From: an uncultured Flaviramulus sp.
Lineage (GTDB): Bacteria > Bacteroidota > Bacteroidia > Flavobacteriales > Flavobacteriaceae
Direction of reading: 5' to 3'
DNA: 64,000 nt
Assembly: GCA_947501105.1 (NCBI GenBank)
Contig: CANMUP010000001.1
Location: forward strand, 62,001-126,000
Shown here: positions 50,284-61,161 of the stretch, in pieces
How positions within the stretch are numbered: position 1 is the first letter of the stretch
Layout of the letters: each line of letters begins with the position of its first letter
The notes under the pieces: model-generated
Told to the model about the DNA's origin: nothing
The model's database searches: none
Seen by the model: only the letters and a program-made list of their open reading frames with translations
Translations under genes and position numbers: made by a program

Positions 50284-50420
50284 TTTAATTGATATATAAT
50301 TAGTTTTACATTAACTAAATTTTCAAAATCGAAATAATGATTTACCCCTTGTTATTATTCAAACCTTAGTGTATATCTTAGCCTTTCAACTCATGTTTTT
50401 TAACTTAAAATTTGTTGATT

Positions 50421-53400
50421 ATGCTGAAGAAACAAGGACTTTATTTACCCGAATTTGAACATGAAAATTGTGGCGCTGGTTTTATTTGTAACCTTAAAGG
50501 AGAAAAGACCAACCAAATTATACACGATGCTTTAGAGATTTTAGTAAAACTAGAACATAGAGGAGGCGTAAGTGCCGATGGAAAAACTGGTGACGGCGCT
50601 GGCTTATTAATAGATATTCCTCATACATATTTTAAAAGAGTTTGCGATTTTAAAATTCCTGTTCAAGGAAAGTATGCCGTTGGTATGGTGTTTTTGCCAA
50701 AAAATAACAACCAATATAAATTTTGCAAAGACACTTTTGAAAAAGAAATAACAGCACAAGGGCTTTCCGTTTTAGGCTGGAGAGAAGTTCCTGTAGATGC
50801 TTCTCATTTAGGAGAAATTGCATTAGCATCAGAACCTAATATTGAACAACTCTTTATAGGAAAAACAAATGATGTTTCTGAAGAAGTATTTAAGGCAAAA
50901 TTATATGCTGCTCGTAAAATAACTGAGCATATTATTTCGGGTTCAAAAATGTCTCAAGTTTCTTATTTTTATGTGTCAAGTTTATCAACTACCACATTAA
51001 TTTATAAAGGCATTATCATGCCTGAAGACATTGGACCTTATTATAAAGATTTACAGGAAACAGATTTAGTAACACGACTTGCATTGGTACATCAACGTTT
51101 TTCCACCAACACTATGCCAACGTGGGAGTTAGCGCAACCATTTAGGTTTATGTGTCAAAATGGTGAAATAAACACACTTCGAGGTAATGTTAGTAGAATG
51201 CGTGTGCGTGAGGAGATCATGAAAAGTGAGGTTTTTGGTCCTCAAATAGATAAATTATTCCCAATTATTTTACCAGGAAAATCAGATTCGGCTTCAATGG
51301 ATATGGTTGTTGAATTATTAACACATACAGGTAGATCTTTACCAGAGGTCATGATGATGATGATTCCAGAAGCATGGGAAAAACATAAAACTATGTCGCC
51401 AGAACGCAAAGCTTTTTATGAGTATAATGCTTGTATCATGGAGCCTTGGGATGGACCAGCATCGGTACCTTTTACAGATGGAAACTATATAGGTGCTTTA
51501 TTAGACAGAAACGGATTAAGACCATCAAGATATACAATTACTAAAAGTGGCAAGCTCATTATGTCATCCGAAATTGGTGTTGTTGATATTGCTCCAGAAG
51601 ATGTTGAAACGCATGGCCGTTTAGAACCAGGAAAAATGTTCTTGGTAGATATGAATGAAGGACGTATTATAAATGATGAAGAAATTAAAAGTAAAATTGT
51701 TTCTGAAAGACCTTATCGAAAGTGGTTAGACAAAACAAGATTGCACTTAAAAGACATACCATATAATAACGAAACGTGTCCTATAGAAACAATAGACATC
51801 AAAACAAGACAACGTTTATTTAACTATACGTTTGAAGATATTCAAGAAGTTATTACACCAATGGCTGTTGTAGGTAAAGAAGCTTTAGGCTCTATGGGAA
51901 TTGATACACCTTTAGCGGTTTTATCAGATAAACCTCAACTTATTTCAAATTACTTTAAACAATTATTCGCACAAGTTACCAATCCGCCTTTAGATGGTAT
52001 TCGTGAAGAAATTGTAACAGATATAAGTTTATCTCTTGGTAAAGACCGTAATATTTTTAGTATTACAGAGCGACAGTGTAGAAAACTAAAAATTCAGAAT
52101 CCAGTTATTTCTAATGCCGATTTAGAAAAAATCAGATGTATTTCTGTTGAAAGTTTTAAAGCTGAAACTATAGAAATGCTATACCCAAAAGCAAAAGGAC
52201 TTAACGGACTAGAAGATGCTTTAGAAAATATTATTGTACAAATTACAAAAGCTTTAGATAGAGGAACAAACATTATCATCTTATCAGACAGAGGTGTTAA
52301 TAAAGACTTGGCTCCTATTCCGTGTTTATTAGCATGTTCGTATGTAAATCATCAAATGAATCGTTTACGTAAGCGTTCTTATTTCGATATTATTATTGAA
52401 TCTGCAGAGCCTCGCGAACCACATCATTTTGCTACTTTATTTGGTTATGGCGCAAGTGCTGTTAATCCATATATGGTGAATGAGATTATTAGAGCACAAG
52501 TTAAAGAAGGATTCATTACTGGAATGGACGAGCAAAAAGCTGTTGATAATTTCAACAAAGCTATTGGAAAAGGCATTTTAAAAATAATGAACAAAATAGG
52601 GATCTCTACACTACATTCGTACCGAGGTTCTCAAATATTCGAAATTGTAGGTTTTAATTCTCAATTTGTTGAGAAATACTTTCCTTATACAGCTTCAAGA
52701 ATTGAAGGTATTGGGTTATATGAAATTGAAAAAGAAATTAACGAACGCTATAAATATGCTTATCCTGATAAATTAATAGATAAACGTTTAGGTTTAAATA
52801 TTGGTGGCGATTACCGTTGGAGGCGTAATGGCGAAAGGCACATGTTTAACCCAACAACCGTTGCAAAACTGCAGCAAGCAGTTAGGTTGAGCGATCAAGC
52901 AAGTTATAATGTTTATGCTAAAGCCATTAATGAACAGTCTGAAAACTTAATGACTATTCGTGGTTTATTTGAATTTGATAATTTTGACCCTATTCCTTTA
53001 GATGAAGTAGAGCCTTGGACAGACATCGTAAAACGATTTAAAACAGGAGCCATGTCATACGGGTCAATTTCTCGTGAAGCACACGAAAACTTAGCCATTG
53101 CCATGAACCGTATAGGAGGAAAATCTAATTCTGGTGAAGGTGGAGAAGACAGAAAACGTTTTCAACCAGATGTTAATGGTGATAGTCGAAATTCAGCAAT
53201 CAAGCAAGTAGCCTCTGGTCGTTTTGGAGTAACATCGCATTACTTATCAAACGCGAAAGAAATTCAAATAAAAATGGCGCAAGGCGCTAAACCTGGTGAA
53301 GGTGGGCAGTTACCAGGCGAAAAAGTATTACCATGGATTGCCGCCGCACGTAATTCAACTCCTTTTGTGGGATTAATTTCTCCACCGCCACATCACGATA

Positions 53401-54932
53401 TATATTCCATTGAAGATTTAGCACAATTAATTTACGATTTAAAAAATGCGAATCGCGATGCCAGAATAAATGTAAAATTAGTATCTGAAGTTGGTGTTGG
53501 CACCATCGCTGCTGGAGTTGCAAAAGCAAAAGCAGATGTGGTTTTAATTGCTGGATACGATGGTGGCACAGGAGCCTCTCCTCTAACCTCATTAAAACAT
53601 GCAGGCCTCCCTTGGGAATTAGGCTTAGCAGAAGCACAACAAACCTTAGTTTTAAACAAATTAAGAAGTAGAATAGTTGTAGAATGCGATGGCCAATTAA
53701 AAACAGGTCGAGATGTTGCCATAGCTACTTTACTTGGTGCAGAAGAATTTGGTTTTGCCACAGCTCCATTAGTAGCATCGGGTTGCATTATGATGCGTAA
53801 ATGCCACTTAAACACCTGTCCGGTTGGTATTGCTACTCAAGATAAAGAGTTACGCAAAAACTTTAAAGGCACACCAGAACATGTTATTAATTTCTTCTAT
53901 TATATCGCTGAAGAATTACGTGGTATTATGGCACAACTAGGGTTTAGAACCATGGATGAAATGATTGGTCAAACCCATAAAATAAATGCTAATAAAGCCA
54001 TTACACATTATAAAGCAAAAGGGTTAGATTTATCTTCAATCTTACACAGACCTGCTGTTTATAAAGAAATGGAAGTGAAAAATTCAGAAAAGCAAGAACA
54101 TGGTTTAGATAATGTTATGGATTTTCAAATTTTGAAAGATTCACACAGAGCATTATATAGAAAAGAAAAAATGACTTTGGCTTATCCAATCAATAATACA
54201 AATAGAACGGTTGGTGCTATAGTTAGTAACGAGATTTCAAAAAAATATGGCCATCTTGGTTTACCTGAAGACACTATAAATATCAATTTTAGTGGCTCTG
54301 CAGGTCAAAGTTTTGGAGCTTTTGGCGCACACGGATTAACTTTTAAGTTAGAAGGTAATACGAATGATTATTTAGGAAAAGGATTATCTGGAGCAAAATT
54401 AATTGTGAAAAAACCAGCAAAAGCAGATTTTATAGCAGAAAACAACATTATTGTTGGTAATGTTTGCTTGTTTGGAGCTGTTGAAGGTGAAGCATTTATT
54501 AATGGTATTGCTGGCGAACGTTTTGCAGTACGTAATTCTGGAGCTACTGCTGTGGTCGAAGGTGTTGGAGATCATTGTTGTGAATATATGACGGGTGGAA
54601 AAGTAATTGTTTTAGGCAAAACAGGAAGAAACTTTGCGGCAGGAATGAGTGGTGGAATTGCGTATGTTTACGATCCTGAAAACAAATTTACTAACGGATT
54701 ATGTAATACAGAAACTATTGAATTTGAAAATATTTTAGCAGAAGATGCTAATGACTTAAAAGGTTTGATTGAAAAACATGTAAACTATACAGGTAGTAAT
54801 AGAGGTAAAGAAATATTAGCAAATTGGGAATCTACTTTAAACCATTTTGTTAGGGTGATGCCAACAGAATACAAACGCGCATTGAAACGCTTGGAGACTG
54901 AAGAACAAATGGTTGAAGAATTAACAGTATAA
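50421..54932 (+). CDS. gltB: glutamate synthase (NADPH/ferredoxin), large subunit
   Basis: A 1503-residue enzyme that forms two glutamates from glutamine and 2-oxoglutarate. After a short propeptide the class II amidotransferase domain begins at Cys17 ([14 protein letters not shown]), with [21 protein letters not shown] and [11 protein letters not shown]. The central domain leads to the FMN synthase barrel ([48 protein letters not shown]) and the 3Fe-4S cysteines in [19 protein letters not shown]. The C-terminal GXGXG domain is complete. ATG 50421 is used because it places the catalytic Cys at the expected distance; an in-frame TTG lies three codons before. Confidence 0.96.
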   Translation: MLKKQGLYLPEFEHENCGAGFICNLKGEKTNQIIHDALEILVKLEHRGGVSADGKTGDGAGLLIDIPHTYFKRVCDFKIPVQGKYAVGMVFLPKNNNQYKFCKDTFEKEITAQGLSVLGWREVPVDASHLGEIALASEPNIEQLFIGKTNDVSEEVFKAKLYAARKITEHIISGSKMSQVSYFYVSSLSTTTLIYKGIIMPEDIGPYYKDLQETDLVTRLALVHQRFSTNTMPTWELAQPFRFMCQNGEINTLRGNVSRMRVREEIMKSEVFGPQIDKLFPIILPGKSDSASMDMVVELLTHTGRSLPEVMMMMIPEAWEKHKTMSPERKAFYEYNACIMEPWDGPASVPFTDGNYIGALLDRNGLRPSRYTITKSGKLIMSSEIGVVDIAPEDVETHGRLEPGKMFLVDMNEGRIINDEEIKSKIVSERPYRKWLDKTRLHLKDIPYNNETCPIETIDIKTRQRLFNYTFEDIQEVITPMAVVGKEALGSMGIDTPLAVLSDKPQLISNYFKQLFAQVTNPPLDGIREEIVTDISLSLGKDRNIFSITERQCRKLKIQNPVISNADLEKIRCISVESFKAETIEMLYPKAKGLNGLEDALENIIVQITKALDRGTNIIILSDRGVNKDLAPIPCLLACSYVNHQMNRLRKRSYFDIIIESAEPREPHHFATLFGYGASAVNPYMVNEIIRAQVKEGFITGMDEQKAVDNFNKAIGKGILKIMNKIGISTLHSYRGSQIFEIVGFNSQFVEKYFPYTASRIEGIGLYEIEKEINERYKYAYPDKLIDKRLGLNIGGDYRWRRNGERHMFNPTTVAKLQQAVRLSDQASYNVYAKAINEQSENLMTIRGLFEFDNFDPIPLDEVEPWTDIVKRFKTGAMSYGSISREAHENLAIAMNRIGGKSNSGEGGEDRKRFQPDVNGDSRNSAIKQVASGRFGVTSHYLSNAKEIQIKMAQGAKPGEGGQLPGEKVLPWIAAARNSTPFVGLISPPPHHDIYSIEDLAQLIYDLKNANRDARINVKLVSEVGVGTIAAGVAKAKADVVLIAGYDGGTGASPLTSLKHAGLPWELGLAEAQQTLVLNKLRSRIVVECDGQLKTGRDVAIATLLGAEEFGFATAPLVASGCIMMRKCHLNTCPVGIATQDKELRKNFKGTPEHVINFFYYIAEELRGIMAQLGFRTMDEMIGQTHKINANKAITHYKAKGLDLSSILHRPAVYKEMEVKNSEKQEHGLDNVMDFQILKDSHRALYRKEKMTLAYPINNTNRTVGAIVSNEISKKYGHLGLPEDTININFSGSAGQSFGAFGAHGLTFKLEGNTNDYLGKGLSGAKLIVKKPAKADFIAENNIIVGNVCLFGAVEGEAFINGIAGERFAVRNSGATAVVEGVGDHCCEYMTGGKVIVLGKTGRNFAAGMSGGIAYVYDPENKFTNGLCNTETIEFENILAEDANDLKGLIEKHVNYTGSNRGKEILANWESTLNHFVRVMPTEYKRALKRLETEEQMVEELTV

Positions 54933-54936
54933 TACG

Positions 54937-56400
54937 ATGGGAAAAGTAACAGGTTTTAAGGAATTCGAAAGACAAGATGAAACATACACACCTGTAAAGG
55001 ACCGTGTAAAACATTATAAAGAATTTACAGTACCATTAAGTGATACTGAAATGAAAGAACAAGGCTCTCGCTGTATGGATTGCGGGATCCCGTTTTGTCA
55101 TAGTGGTTGTCCGTTAGGGAATTTAATTCCCGATTTTAATCACATGGTACATCAAGAAGAATGGCAAAAAGCATCATGGATATTACATTCAACAAATAAC
55201 TTTCCGGAATTTACAGGAAGATTATGTCCAGCACCTTGCGAGCAAGCTTGTGTTTTAGGCATCATTGAAGATCCTATTTCTATAGAAAATATTGAAAAAA
55301 ATATTGTTGAACGTGCTTTTAAAGAAGGTTGGATTAAACCTCAACCTCCAAAGATTAGAACTGGAAAAACCATTGCCATTGTAGGTTCTGGACCCGCTGG
55401 TTTAGCAACCGCTCAACAATTAAACAGAGCTGGACATACAGTTACCGTTTTTGAACGTGATGATGAAATTGGAGGATTATTGCGTTATGGTATTCCGAAT
55501 TTTAAAATGGAAAAAGGTATTATAGATCGTCGTCTTGTCATTTTAGAAGCTGAAGGCATTACCTTTAAAACCAATGTAAATGTTGGTGTTAACTATGATA
55601 TTGAAGAATTAAAAGCTTTTGATGCCGTGGTTCTATGTGGCGGTGCAACTGAAAGACGTAGTTTACCAACTTCTGGTATTGATGCCGATGGTGTTGTGCA
55701 GGCTATGGATTTTTTAACACAACAAACTAAAGTAGTTTTTGGTAAAAAAGTAGAAAATCAAGTATTGGCAACCGATAAAAATGTGGTTGTTATTGGTGGT
55801 GGTGATACTGGTTCCGATTGTGTGGGAACATCTAACCGTCAAGGCGCCAAATCGGTAGTGAATTTTGAGATTATGCCAAAACCGCCAGGGCATCGTTCGC
55901 CTACTACACCTTGGCCTTATTGGCCATTACAATTAAAAACATCGTCTTCCCATAAAGAAGGTGTTGAACGTAATTGGTTAATAAATACTAAAGAATTTGT
56001 AACCGATAAAGACGGAAAACTTACAGCCCTAAAAACAGTAAATGTAGAATGGGAAATGATTCCTGGAGAACGTCCTAAATTAATTGAAATTAAAGGCACT
56101 GAAAAAACATGGCCTTGCGATTTGGCACTTTTAGCTTTAGGTTTTACTGGACCAGAAAGCACATTAGCTGATAAGTTGGGAATAGAAAAAGATGCACGTT
56201 CAAATTATAAAGCTGAATACGGTAAGTATCAAACCAATATTTCAAACATATTTACCGCTGGCGATATGCGTCGTGGACAATCGTTAATTGTTTGGGCTAT
56301 TTCTGAAGGCAGAGAAGCTGCGCGACAAGTAGATATTTATTTAATGGGGAAATCTGATTTACCTACTAAAAATGCAGCAGGAGATTTGGTTGGTTTGTAA
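54937..56400 (+). CDS. gltD: glutamate synthase, small subunit
   Basis: A 487-residue flavoprotein that passes NAD(P)H electrons to GltB. N-terminal cysteines CMDCGIPFCHSGCPLGNLIPDF and LCPAPCEQACVLG bind the two [4Fe-4S] clusters; FAD motif TIAIVGSGPAGLATAQQLNRAGH; second nucleotide motif VVVIGGGDTGSDCVGTSNRQGAK; C-terminal FTAGDMRRGQSLIVWAISEGREAA. It follows gltB by 4 bp, and a perfect terminator closes the operon. Confidence 0.96.
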   Translation: MGKVTGFKEFERQDETYTPVKDRVKHYKEFTVPLSDTEMKEQGSRCMDCGIPFCHSGCPLGNLIPDFNHMVHQEEWQKASWILHSTNNFPEFTGRLCPAPCEQACVLGIIEDPISIENIEKNIVERAFKEGWIKPQPPKIRTGKTIAIVGSGPAGLATAQQLNRAGHTVTVFERDDEIGGLLRYGIPNFKMEKGIIDRRLVILEAEGITFKTNVNVGVNYDIEELKAFDAVVLCGGATERRSLPTSGIDADGVVQAMDFLTQQTKVVFGKKVENQVLATDKNVVVIGGGDTGSDCVGTSNRQGAKSVVNFEIMPKPPGHRSPTTPWPYWPLQLKTSSSHKEGVERNWLINTKEFVTDKDGKLTALKTVNVEWEMIPGERPKLIEIKGTEKTWPCDLALLALGFTGPESTLADKLGIEKDARSNYKAEYGKYQTNISNIFTAGDMRRGQSLIVWAISEGREAARQVDIYLMGKSDLPTKNAAGDLVGL

Positions 56401-56418
56401 TAACAACATATTTAATAT

Positions 56419-56450
56419 AAAAAAGGCGAATCATATGATTCGCCTTTTTT
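56419..56450. terminator. bidirectional rho-independent terminator
   Basis: AAGGCGAATCA and TGATTCGCCTT form a perfect stem with A- and T-runs between the convergent gltD and fbp genes. Confidence 0.93.
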
Positions 56451-57456
56451 ATTGTGCTTCTCGCATAAACGATTCACATTTCTCTACCATATTTTTACTA
56501 CCACAAACAAATGGAACACGTTGATGTAATTCGGTTGGTTCTATATCCATTATTCTTGTAAAACCATCACTAGCTTTTGCATTGGCTTGTTCTGCTAAAA
56601 ATGCCATAGGGTTACATTCGTATAACAAACGTAATTTCCCGTTAGAATTCATTGAACTTTTTGGGTATAAATAGATTCCTCCTTTAATCATATTTCTGTG
56701 AAAATCTGACACTAAAGACCCTATATATCTTGAAGTATATGGTCTGTCTCCTTCTTCTTTTTGGCAATACTTAATATAATCTTTTATACCTTGTGGAAAG
56801 TGTATATAATTCCCTTCGTTAACCGAATAAATTTTTCCGTCTTTCGGAAATTGCATATCAGGATGCGATAAATAAAAAGTACCAATTGCTGGATTTAAAG
56901 TAAAGCCATTAACACCATCGCCAGTGGTGTAAACCAACATGGTTGATGTACCATAAATAACATACCCAGCTGCAACTTGTTGGCTTCCTTTTTGTAAAAA
57001 ATCATCTAAAGTAACTGGTGTCCCTACTGGAGTAACACGTCTGTAAACTGAAAAAATAGTTCCTACAGAAACATTAACATCAATATTTGAAGATCCATCT
57101 AAAGGATCAATTAAAACCACATATTTATTTTGGTTATTTTCGTCTTGACTGTTAATAGAAATAAAATCGTCTTCCTCTTCACTTGCAATACCACATACTA
57201 TATTTCTGTTTGTAAGTGTTTGTATAAACTTATCGTTTGCATATACATCTAACTTCTGTTGGTCTTCGCCTTGTATATTTGTATCGCCTGCAGCACCAAT
57301 AATATCAACTAACCCCGCTTTATTAACCTCATGATTTACAACCTTTGCTGCCAATCTTATCGAATTAATAAGTCGAGATAATTCTCCCGAACTATATTTA
57401 AATGATGTTTGATTTTCAATAATAAACTCTCCTAAAGTTTGATTTTTTCTTGACAT
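56449..57456 (-). CDS. fbp: fructose-1,6-bisphosphatase, class I
   Basis: A 335-residue enzyme of gluconeogenesis. Signatures: [59 protein letters not shown] (metal and phosphate binding), [31 protein letters not shown] and [18 protein letters not shown]. Length and motifs fit the AMP-type class I enzyme. ATG 57456 ([12 protein letters not shown]) is preferred over a start eight codons upstream. Confidence 0.95.
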   Translation of the reverse strand: MSRKNQTLGEFIIENQTSFKYSSGELSRLINSIRLAAKVVNHEVNKAGLVDIIGAAGDTNIQGEDQQKLDVYANDKFIQTLTNRNIVCGIASEEEDDFISINSQDENNQNKYVVLIDPLDGSSNIDVNVSVGTIFSVYRRVTPVGTPVTLDDFLQKGSQQVAAGYVIYGTSTMLVYTTGDGVNGFTLNPAIGTFYLSHPDMQFPKDGKIYSVNEGNYIHFPQGIKDYIKYCQKEEGDRPYTSRYIGSLVSDFHRNMIKGGIYLYPKSSMNSNGKLRLLYECNPMAFLAEQANAKASDGFTRIMDIEPTELHQRVPFVCGSKNMVEKCESFMREAQ

Positions 57457-57577
57457 GAAAACGACTTTTTGTTTGTGCAAATATCTATTAATTTTTAACT
57501 AACTACAACGTTTTCGTAAAAGATTAATGTGGTTAAATATTTAACTTTAAACTATATTTGAAATTATTTAAAAAAAT

Positions 57578-58057
57578 ATGAATTACAAAATAAGAAACGC
57601 TACCAAAAATGATATGGTAGATGTGCTTGATTTAATAAAGGAATTAGCACATTTTGAAAAAGAAGAAAACGCTGTTGAAGTTACTGTTGAAGATTTACAA
57701 AGAGATGGGTTTGGTGATAATCCAGCATTTCATTGCTTTGTAGCAGAAGCTAATAATAAAATTGAAGGTCTAGCACTGGTATACAACCGCTATTCTACAT
57801 GGAAAGGAAAAATAATTCATCTAGAAGATTTAATTGTTAGTGAAAAAATGAGAGGCTCTGGTTTAGGAACCGCTCTTTTAGATGAAGTCGTTAAATATGG
57901 ACATAATTTAGGTGTAAAACGTATAAACTGGGAAGTAATTGATTGGAATGAACCTGCCATTACTTTTTACGAGAAAAAAGGAGCCAAAGTACTGCGTGAT
58001 TGGGATGTGGTTCAGCTAAGTGAAGAAGGCATTAAAAATTACATAGCAAAATTATAA
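57578..58057 (+). CDS. GNAT acetyltransferase, diamine/SAT1-like
   Basis: A 159-residue acetyltransferase resembling spermidine/spermine acetyltransferase: YKIRNATKNDMVDVLDLIKELAHFEKEENAVEVT, HCFVAEANNKIEGLALVYNRYSTWKGKIIHLEDLIVSEKMRGSGLGTALLDEV, and WEVIDWNEPAITFYEKKGAKVLRDW. WKGKxIxLEDLxV with the R-G-x-G-x-G loop is typical of SAT1-like and thialysine acetyltransferases. It is the first of four closely spaced genes with lysC, olsF and a CarboxypepD_reg protein. Confidence 0.8.
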   Translation: MNYKIRNATKNDMVDVLDLIKELAHFEKEENAVEVTVEDLQRDGFGDNPAFHCFVAEANNKIEGLALVYNRYSTWKGKIIHLEDLIVSEKMRGSGLGTALLDEVVKYGHNLGVKRINWEVIDWNEPAITFYEKKGAKVLRDWDVVQLSEEGIKNYIAKL

Positions 58058-58058
58058 T

Positions 58059-59309
58059 ATGCAGGTATTTAAATTTGGTGGAGCATCAGTTAAAGATGCT
58101 AATGGCGTAAAAAACTTAGTCGCTGTTTTAAAAAAAGTAGGCTATAAAAACACCTTAATTGTTGTTTCGGCGATGGGGAAAACCACCAATGCCATTGAAC
58201 TTGTTCTAAAAAATTATTTTAATAATAAAGCTGAGTTACAAAGCGCGCTCCAAGAGGTTAAAAAATTTCACAATGAGATTCTTTTAGATTTATTTGAGAA
58301 TGAAAACCATCCTATTTTTAAAAAAATTTCGGCCCTTTTTGACGAGCTAAATAGTTTTTTAAAAACCAATAAATCTCCCGATTACAACTTTGTTTACGAT
58401 CAAACTATTGGGTATGGTGAATTAGTTTCAACCACAATTATTAGCGAATATTTAAACACAATTGGAATAAAAAATAATTGGATAGACGTTCGAACTCAAA
58501 TAAAAACTGATAATTATTATAGACGTGCGAATGTAAATTGGGAAAAAACACAAAGCCTCATATCATCACAATTCAACAAATCTATTTTAAATATTACGCA
58601 AGGCTTTTTAGGAAGCGACTCCAATAACTTTACAACAACATTAGGTAGAGAGGGAAGTGATTATACAGCCGCAATTTATGCCTATTGCTTAAATGCCGAA
58701 AGTGTTACCATTTGGAAAGACGTTCCAGGTGTTTTAAATGCCGATCCTCGGTATTTTGAAAACGCACAACTTCTTAACAAAATATCATATAGAGAAGCCA
58801 TAGAATTAGCTTTTTACGGTGCCTCTGTAATTCATCCAAAAACATTACAACCACTACAAGGTAAAGAAATTCAGCTATATGTGAAGTCTTTTTTTAATCC
58901 TGAACAATCAGGGACTATGGTTGGTAAAAATACGACTTTGGACCCTATGATTCCTTGCTTTATTGTAAAGAAAAATCAAGTGCTTATTTCGTTATCATCT
59001 TTAGATTTTTCATACATCGTTGAAGACAATATTAGTAATATATTTAAGTTATTACATCAATATAAAATGAAGGTTGATGTCATTCAAAATTCAGCTATAA
59101 GTTTTTCGGTTTGTGTAGATAATCTCTATAATAATCTTGAGAAATTATTGCATCAGTTAAAATCAAAATTTAAAGTAACATGTACAAAAAATGTTTCTCT
59201 TTATACTATTAGGCATTATAATAAAAATGCTATAAAGCAAATTGAAACTGGTAAAACCGTGTTACTAAAACAATTAACCCAAGAAACAGTTCAAATAGTA
59301 ACTAAATAA
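58059..59309 (+). CDS. lysC: aspartate kinase, monofunctional
   Basis: A 416-residue aspartokinase catalysing the first step towards lysine, methionine and threonine. N-terminal QVFKFGGASVKDANG (KFGG), IVVSAMGKTTNAI, ITQGFLGSDSNNFTTTLGREGSDYTAA, WKDVPGVLNADPRYF, LAFYGASVIHPKTLQPLQ. The C-terminal 130 residues are ACT-like (ISLSSLDFSYIVEDNISNIFKLLHQYKMKVDVIQN), the usual site of feedback control. It starts one base after the acetyltransferase stop. Confidence 0.92.
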   Translation: MQVFKFGGASVKDANGVKNLVAVLKKVGYKNTLIVVSAMGKTTNAIELVLKNYFNNKAELQSALQEVKKFHNEILLDLFENENHPIFKKISALFDELNSFLKTNKSPDYNFVYDQTIGYGELVSTTIISEYLNTIGIKNNWIDVRTQIKTDNYYRRANVNWEKTQSLISSQFNKSILNITQGFLGSDSNNFTTTLGREGSDYTAAIYAYCLNAESVTIWKDVPGVLNADPRYFENAQLLNKISYREAIELAFYGASVIHPKTLQPLQGKEIQLYVKSFFNPEQSGTMVGKNTTLDPMIPCFIVKKNQVLISLSSLDFSYIVEDNISNIFKLLHQYKMKVDVIQNSAISFSVCVDNLYNNLEKLLHQLKSKFKVTCTKNVSLYTIRHYNKNAIKQIETGKTVLLKQLTQETVQIVTK

Positions 59310-59331
59310 ACTATTTAGTACATTTACACTT

Positions 59332-61161
59332 ATGACCAAACAACAAAATACGGGATTGGTAACGGCAAAGGAAGTAGCTAAAGCCATACAATTAGATAAA
59401 TATGGATTTATTGGTACTTTTGTTGGTTGGATTTTAATGAAAGTTCTTAAAATTTCCACACTTAATAAAATATATAATAGAAATAAACATTTAAGCGATT
59501 TAGAATTTTTAAATGGTGTTTTAGACGATTTTGAAATTAAATTTGAAATCCCCGAAGAAGATCTTAAACGCCTTCCTAAAAACGGGGCTTATATAACGGT
59601 ATCTAACCATCCTCTTGGTGGTATTGATGGCATTTTACTTTTAAAGTTAATGCTGGAACAGCGTAGTGATTTTAAAATTATAGCCAATTTTTTATTGCAT
59701 AGAATTGAGCCTTTAAAACCTTATATTATGCCTGTAAATCCTTTTGAGGACAGGAAAGATGCTAAGTCTAGTATTGCAGGTTTTAAAAACTCTATATTAC
59801 ATTTAAGAAACGGTCACCCGTTAGGCATTTTTCCAGCAGGTGAAGTTTCTACCTATCGAGATGGCAAATTGGTTGTTGACAAACCTTGGGAAGAAGCTGC
59901 TATGAAACTCTCTCAAAAAGCCGAAGTTCCTATCGTTCCTATTTATTTTCATGCAAAAAACAGTAAGTTATTTTATAAACTATCCAAAATTAGTGATACG
60001 TTTAGAACCGCTAAACTGCCTTCTGAATTATTAACCCAAAAACGACGTGTTATTAAGGTTCGTATTGGTAAAGCTATTTCGGTAAACGATCAAAAAGAGT
60101 ATCCTTCGCTAGATGAGTTTTCTGATTTTTTAAGACGAAAAACGTATATGTTATCGAATGCATTCGAAGAGAAATCAAAGATTTTAGATAATATTTCATC
60201 AACACTTAAAACGCCTAAAACACCAAAGCGTATAGTTACTCCTGTTGAAGCATCTTTAATGCTTGAAGAAGTAGAAGCCCTAAAAAAAGAGGATTGTAAG
60301 CTACTTACCAGCAAGAATTACGAAGTTTATTTAGCACCTGCCGAAAACATTCCTAATATTTTAAGAGAAATTGGTCGCTTACGCGAAATTACGTTTCGTG
60401 AGGTTGGAGAAGGCACAAATGAATCTATTGATTTAGATGATTTCGACAGCTATTATCACCATATGTTTTTATGGGACAATGAAAACAAGATAATTGCTGG
60501 CGCCTACAGAATGGGCCTAGGTTCAAAAATTTTTGAGCGTTATGGTATAGATGGTTTTTATTTACAAGACCTGTTTAGGTTTGAACCTGAATTATACAAA
60601 ATGATGAGTCAATCTATTGAATTAGGTCGTGCTTTTATTATAAAAGAGTATCAGCAAAAACCAATGCCTTTATTTTTACTTTGGAAAGGTATTGTTCATA
60701 CTACATTACGCTTCCCTGAACATCAATTTTTAATAGGTGGTGTAAGTATTAGTAATCAGTTTTCAAATTTCTCGAAATCATTAATGATTGAGTTTATGAA
60801 ATCACATTATTACGACCCATATATTGCACAATATGTACACCCCAAAAAAGAGTTTAAAGTAAAACTAAAAGATGCTGATAAAGATTTTGTTTTTGATGCT
60901 ACAGAAGCCGATTTAAATAAGTTCGACAAGATTATTGATGAAGTTGAACCGGGTGCTTTACGCCTGCCTGTACTCCTTAAAAAGTATATAAAACAAAATG
61001 CGCGATTAGTTGCCTTTAATGTGGATCCATTATTTAACAATGCTGTTGATGGATTAATGTATATTAAAATTGCTGACCTACCAGATAGTACCGTTCGTCC
61101 TGTAATGGAAGAGTTTCAAGCAGAATTAGAGCGCAAGTTTATGGAGAATAATGAAATTTAA
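59332..61161 (+). CDS. olsF: bifunctional ornithine lipid synthase OlsF (PlsC-like plus GNAT-like)
   Basis: A 609-residue two-domain enzyme. The N-terminal half is an acyltransferase of PlsC type: VSNHPLGGIDGILLLKLM (H-x4-D), DRKDAKSSIAGF, PLGIFPAGEVSTYRDGKL and VPIVPIYFHAKNS. The C-terminal half (about 330-570) is a GNAT/hemolysin-like N-acyltransferase (REIGRLREITFREVGEGTN, DLDDFDSYYHHMFLWD, IIAGAYRMGLGSKI, ELGRAFIIKEYQQKPMPLFLLWKG). This is the architecture of OlsF, described in Serratia and in Flavobacterium, which makes ornithine lipids in one protein. These phosphorus-free lipids often help under phosphate limitation. The next gene overlaps by 11 bp. Confidence 0.82.
   Translation: MTKQQNTGLVTAKEVAKAIQLDKYGFIGTFVGWILMKVLKISTLNKIYNRNKHLSDLEFLNGVLDDFEIKFEIPEEDLKRLPKNGAYITVSNHPLGGIDGILLLKLMLEQRSDFKIIANFLLHRIEPLKPYIMPVNPFEDRKDAKSSIAGFKNSILHLRNGHPLGIFPAGEVSTYRDGKLVVDKPWEEAAMKLSQKAEVPIVPIYFHAKNSKLFYKLSKISDTFRTAKLPSELLTQKRRVIKVRIGKAISVNDQKEYPSLDEFSDFLRRKTYMLSNAFEEKSKILDNISSTLKTPKTPKRIVTPVEASLMLEEVEALKKEDCKLLTSKNYEVYLAPAENIPNILREIGRLREITFREVGEGTNESIDLDDFDSYYHHMFLWDNENKIIAGAYRMGLGSKIFERYGIDGFYLQDLFRFEPELYKMMSQSIELGRAFIIKEYQQKPMPLFLLWKGIVHTTLRFPEHQFLIGGVSISNQFSNFSKSLMIEFMKSHYYDPYIAQYVHPKKEFKVKLKDADKDFVFDATEADLNKFDKIIDEVEPGALRLPVLLKKYIKQNARLVAFNVDPLFNNAVDGLMYIKIADLPDSTVRPVMEEFQAELERKFMENNEI

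Larger units (their letters stand above)
49973..50420. other. divergent regulatory region between porin-glnK-amtB and gltBD
   Basis: 448 bp without a gene, holding the reverse promoter (-7 at 50011-50018), two TACCC-N11-GGGTA palindromes, and the forward gltB promoter (50255-50283). The rest is very AT-rich; no structured riboswitch was recognised in the gltB leader. Confidence 0.6.

Noticed and set aside
53287-53637. Reverse-strand frame rich in Leu, His and Gln inside gltB
   Set aside because: Lies within the conserved FMN-binding core of glutamate synthase; composition is what antisense of this region gives.
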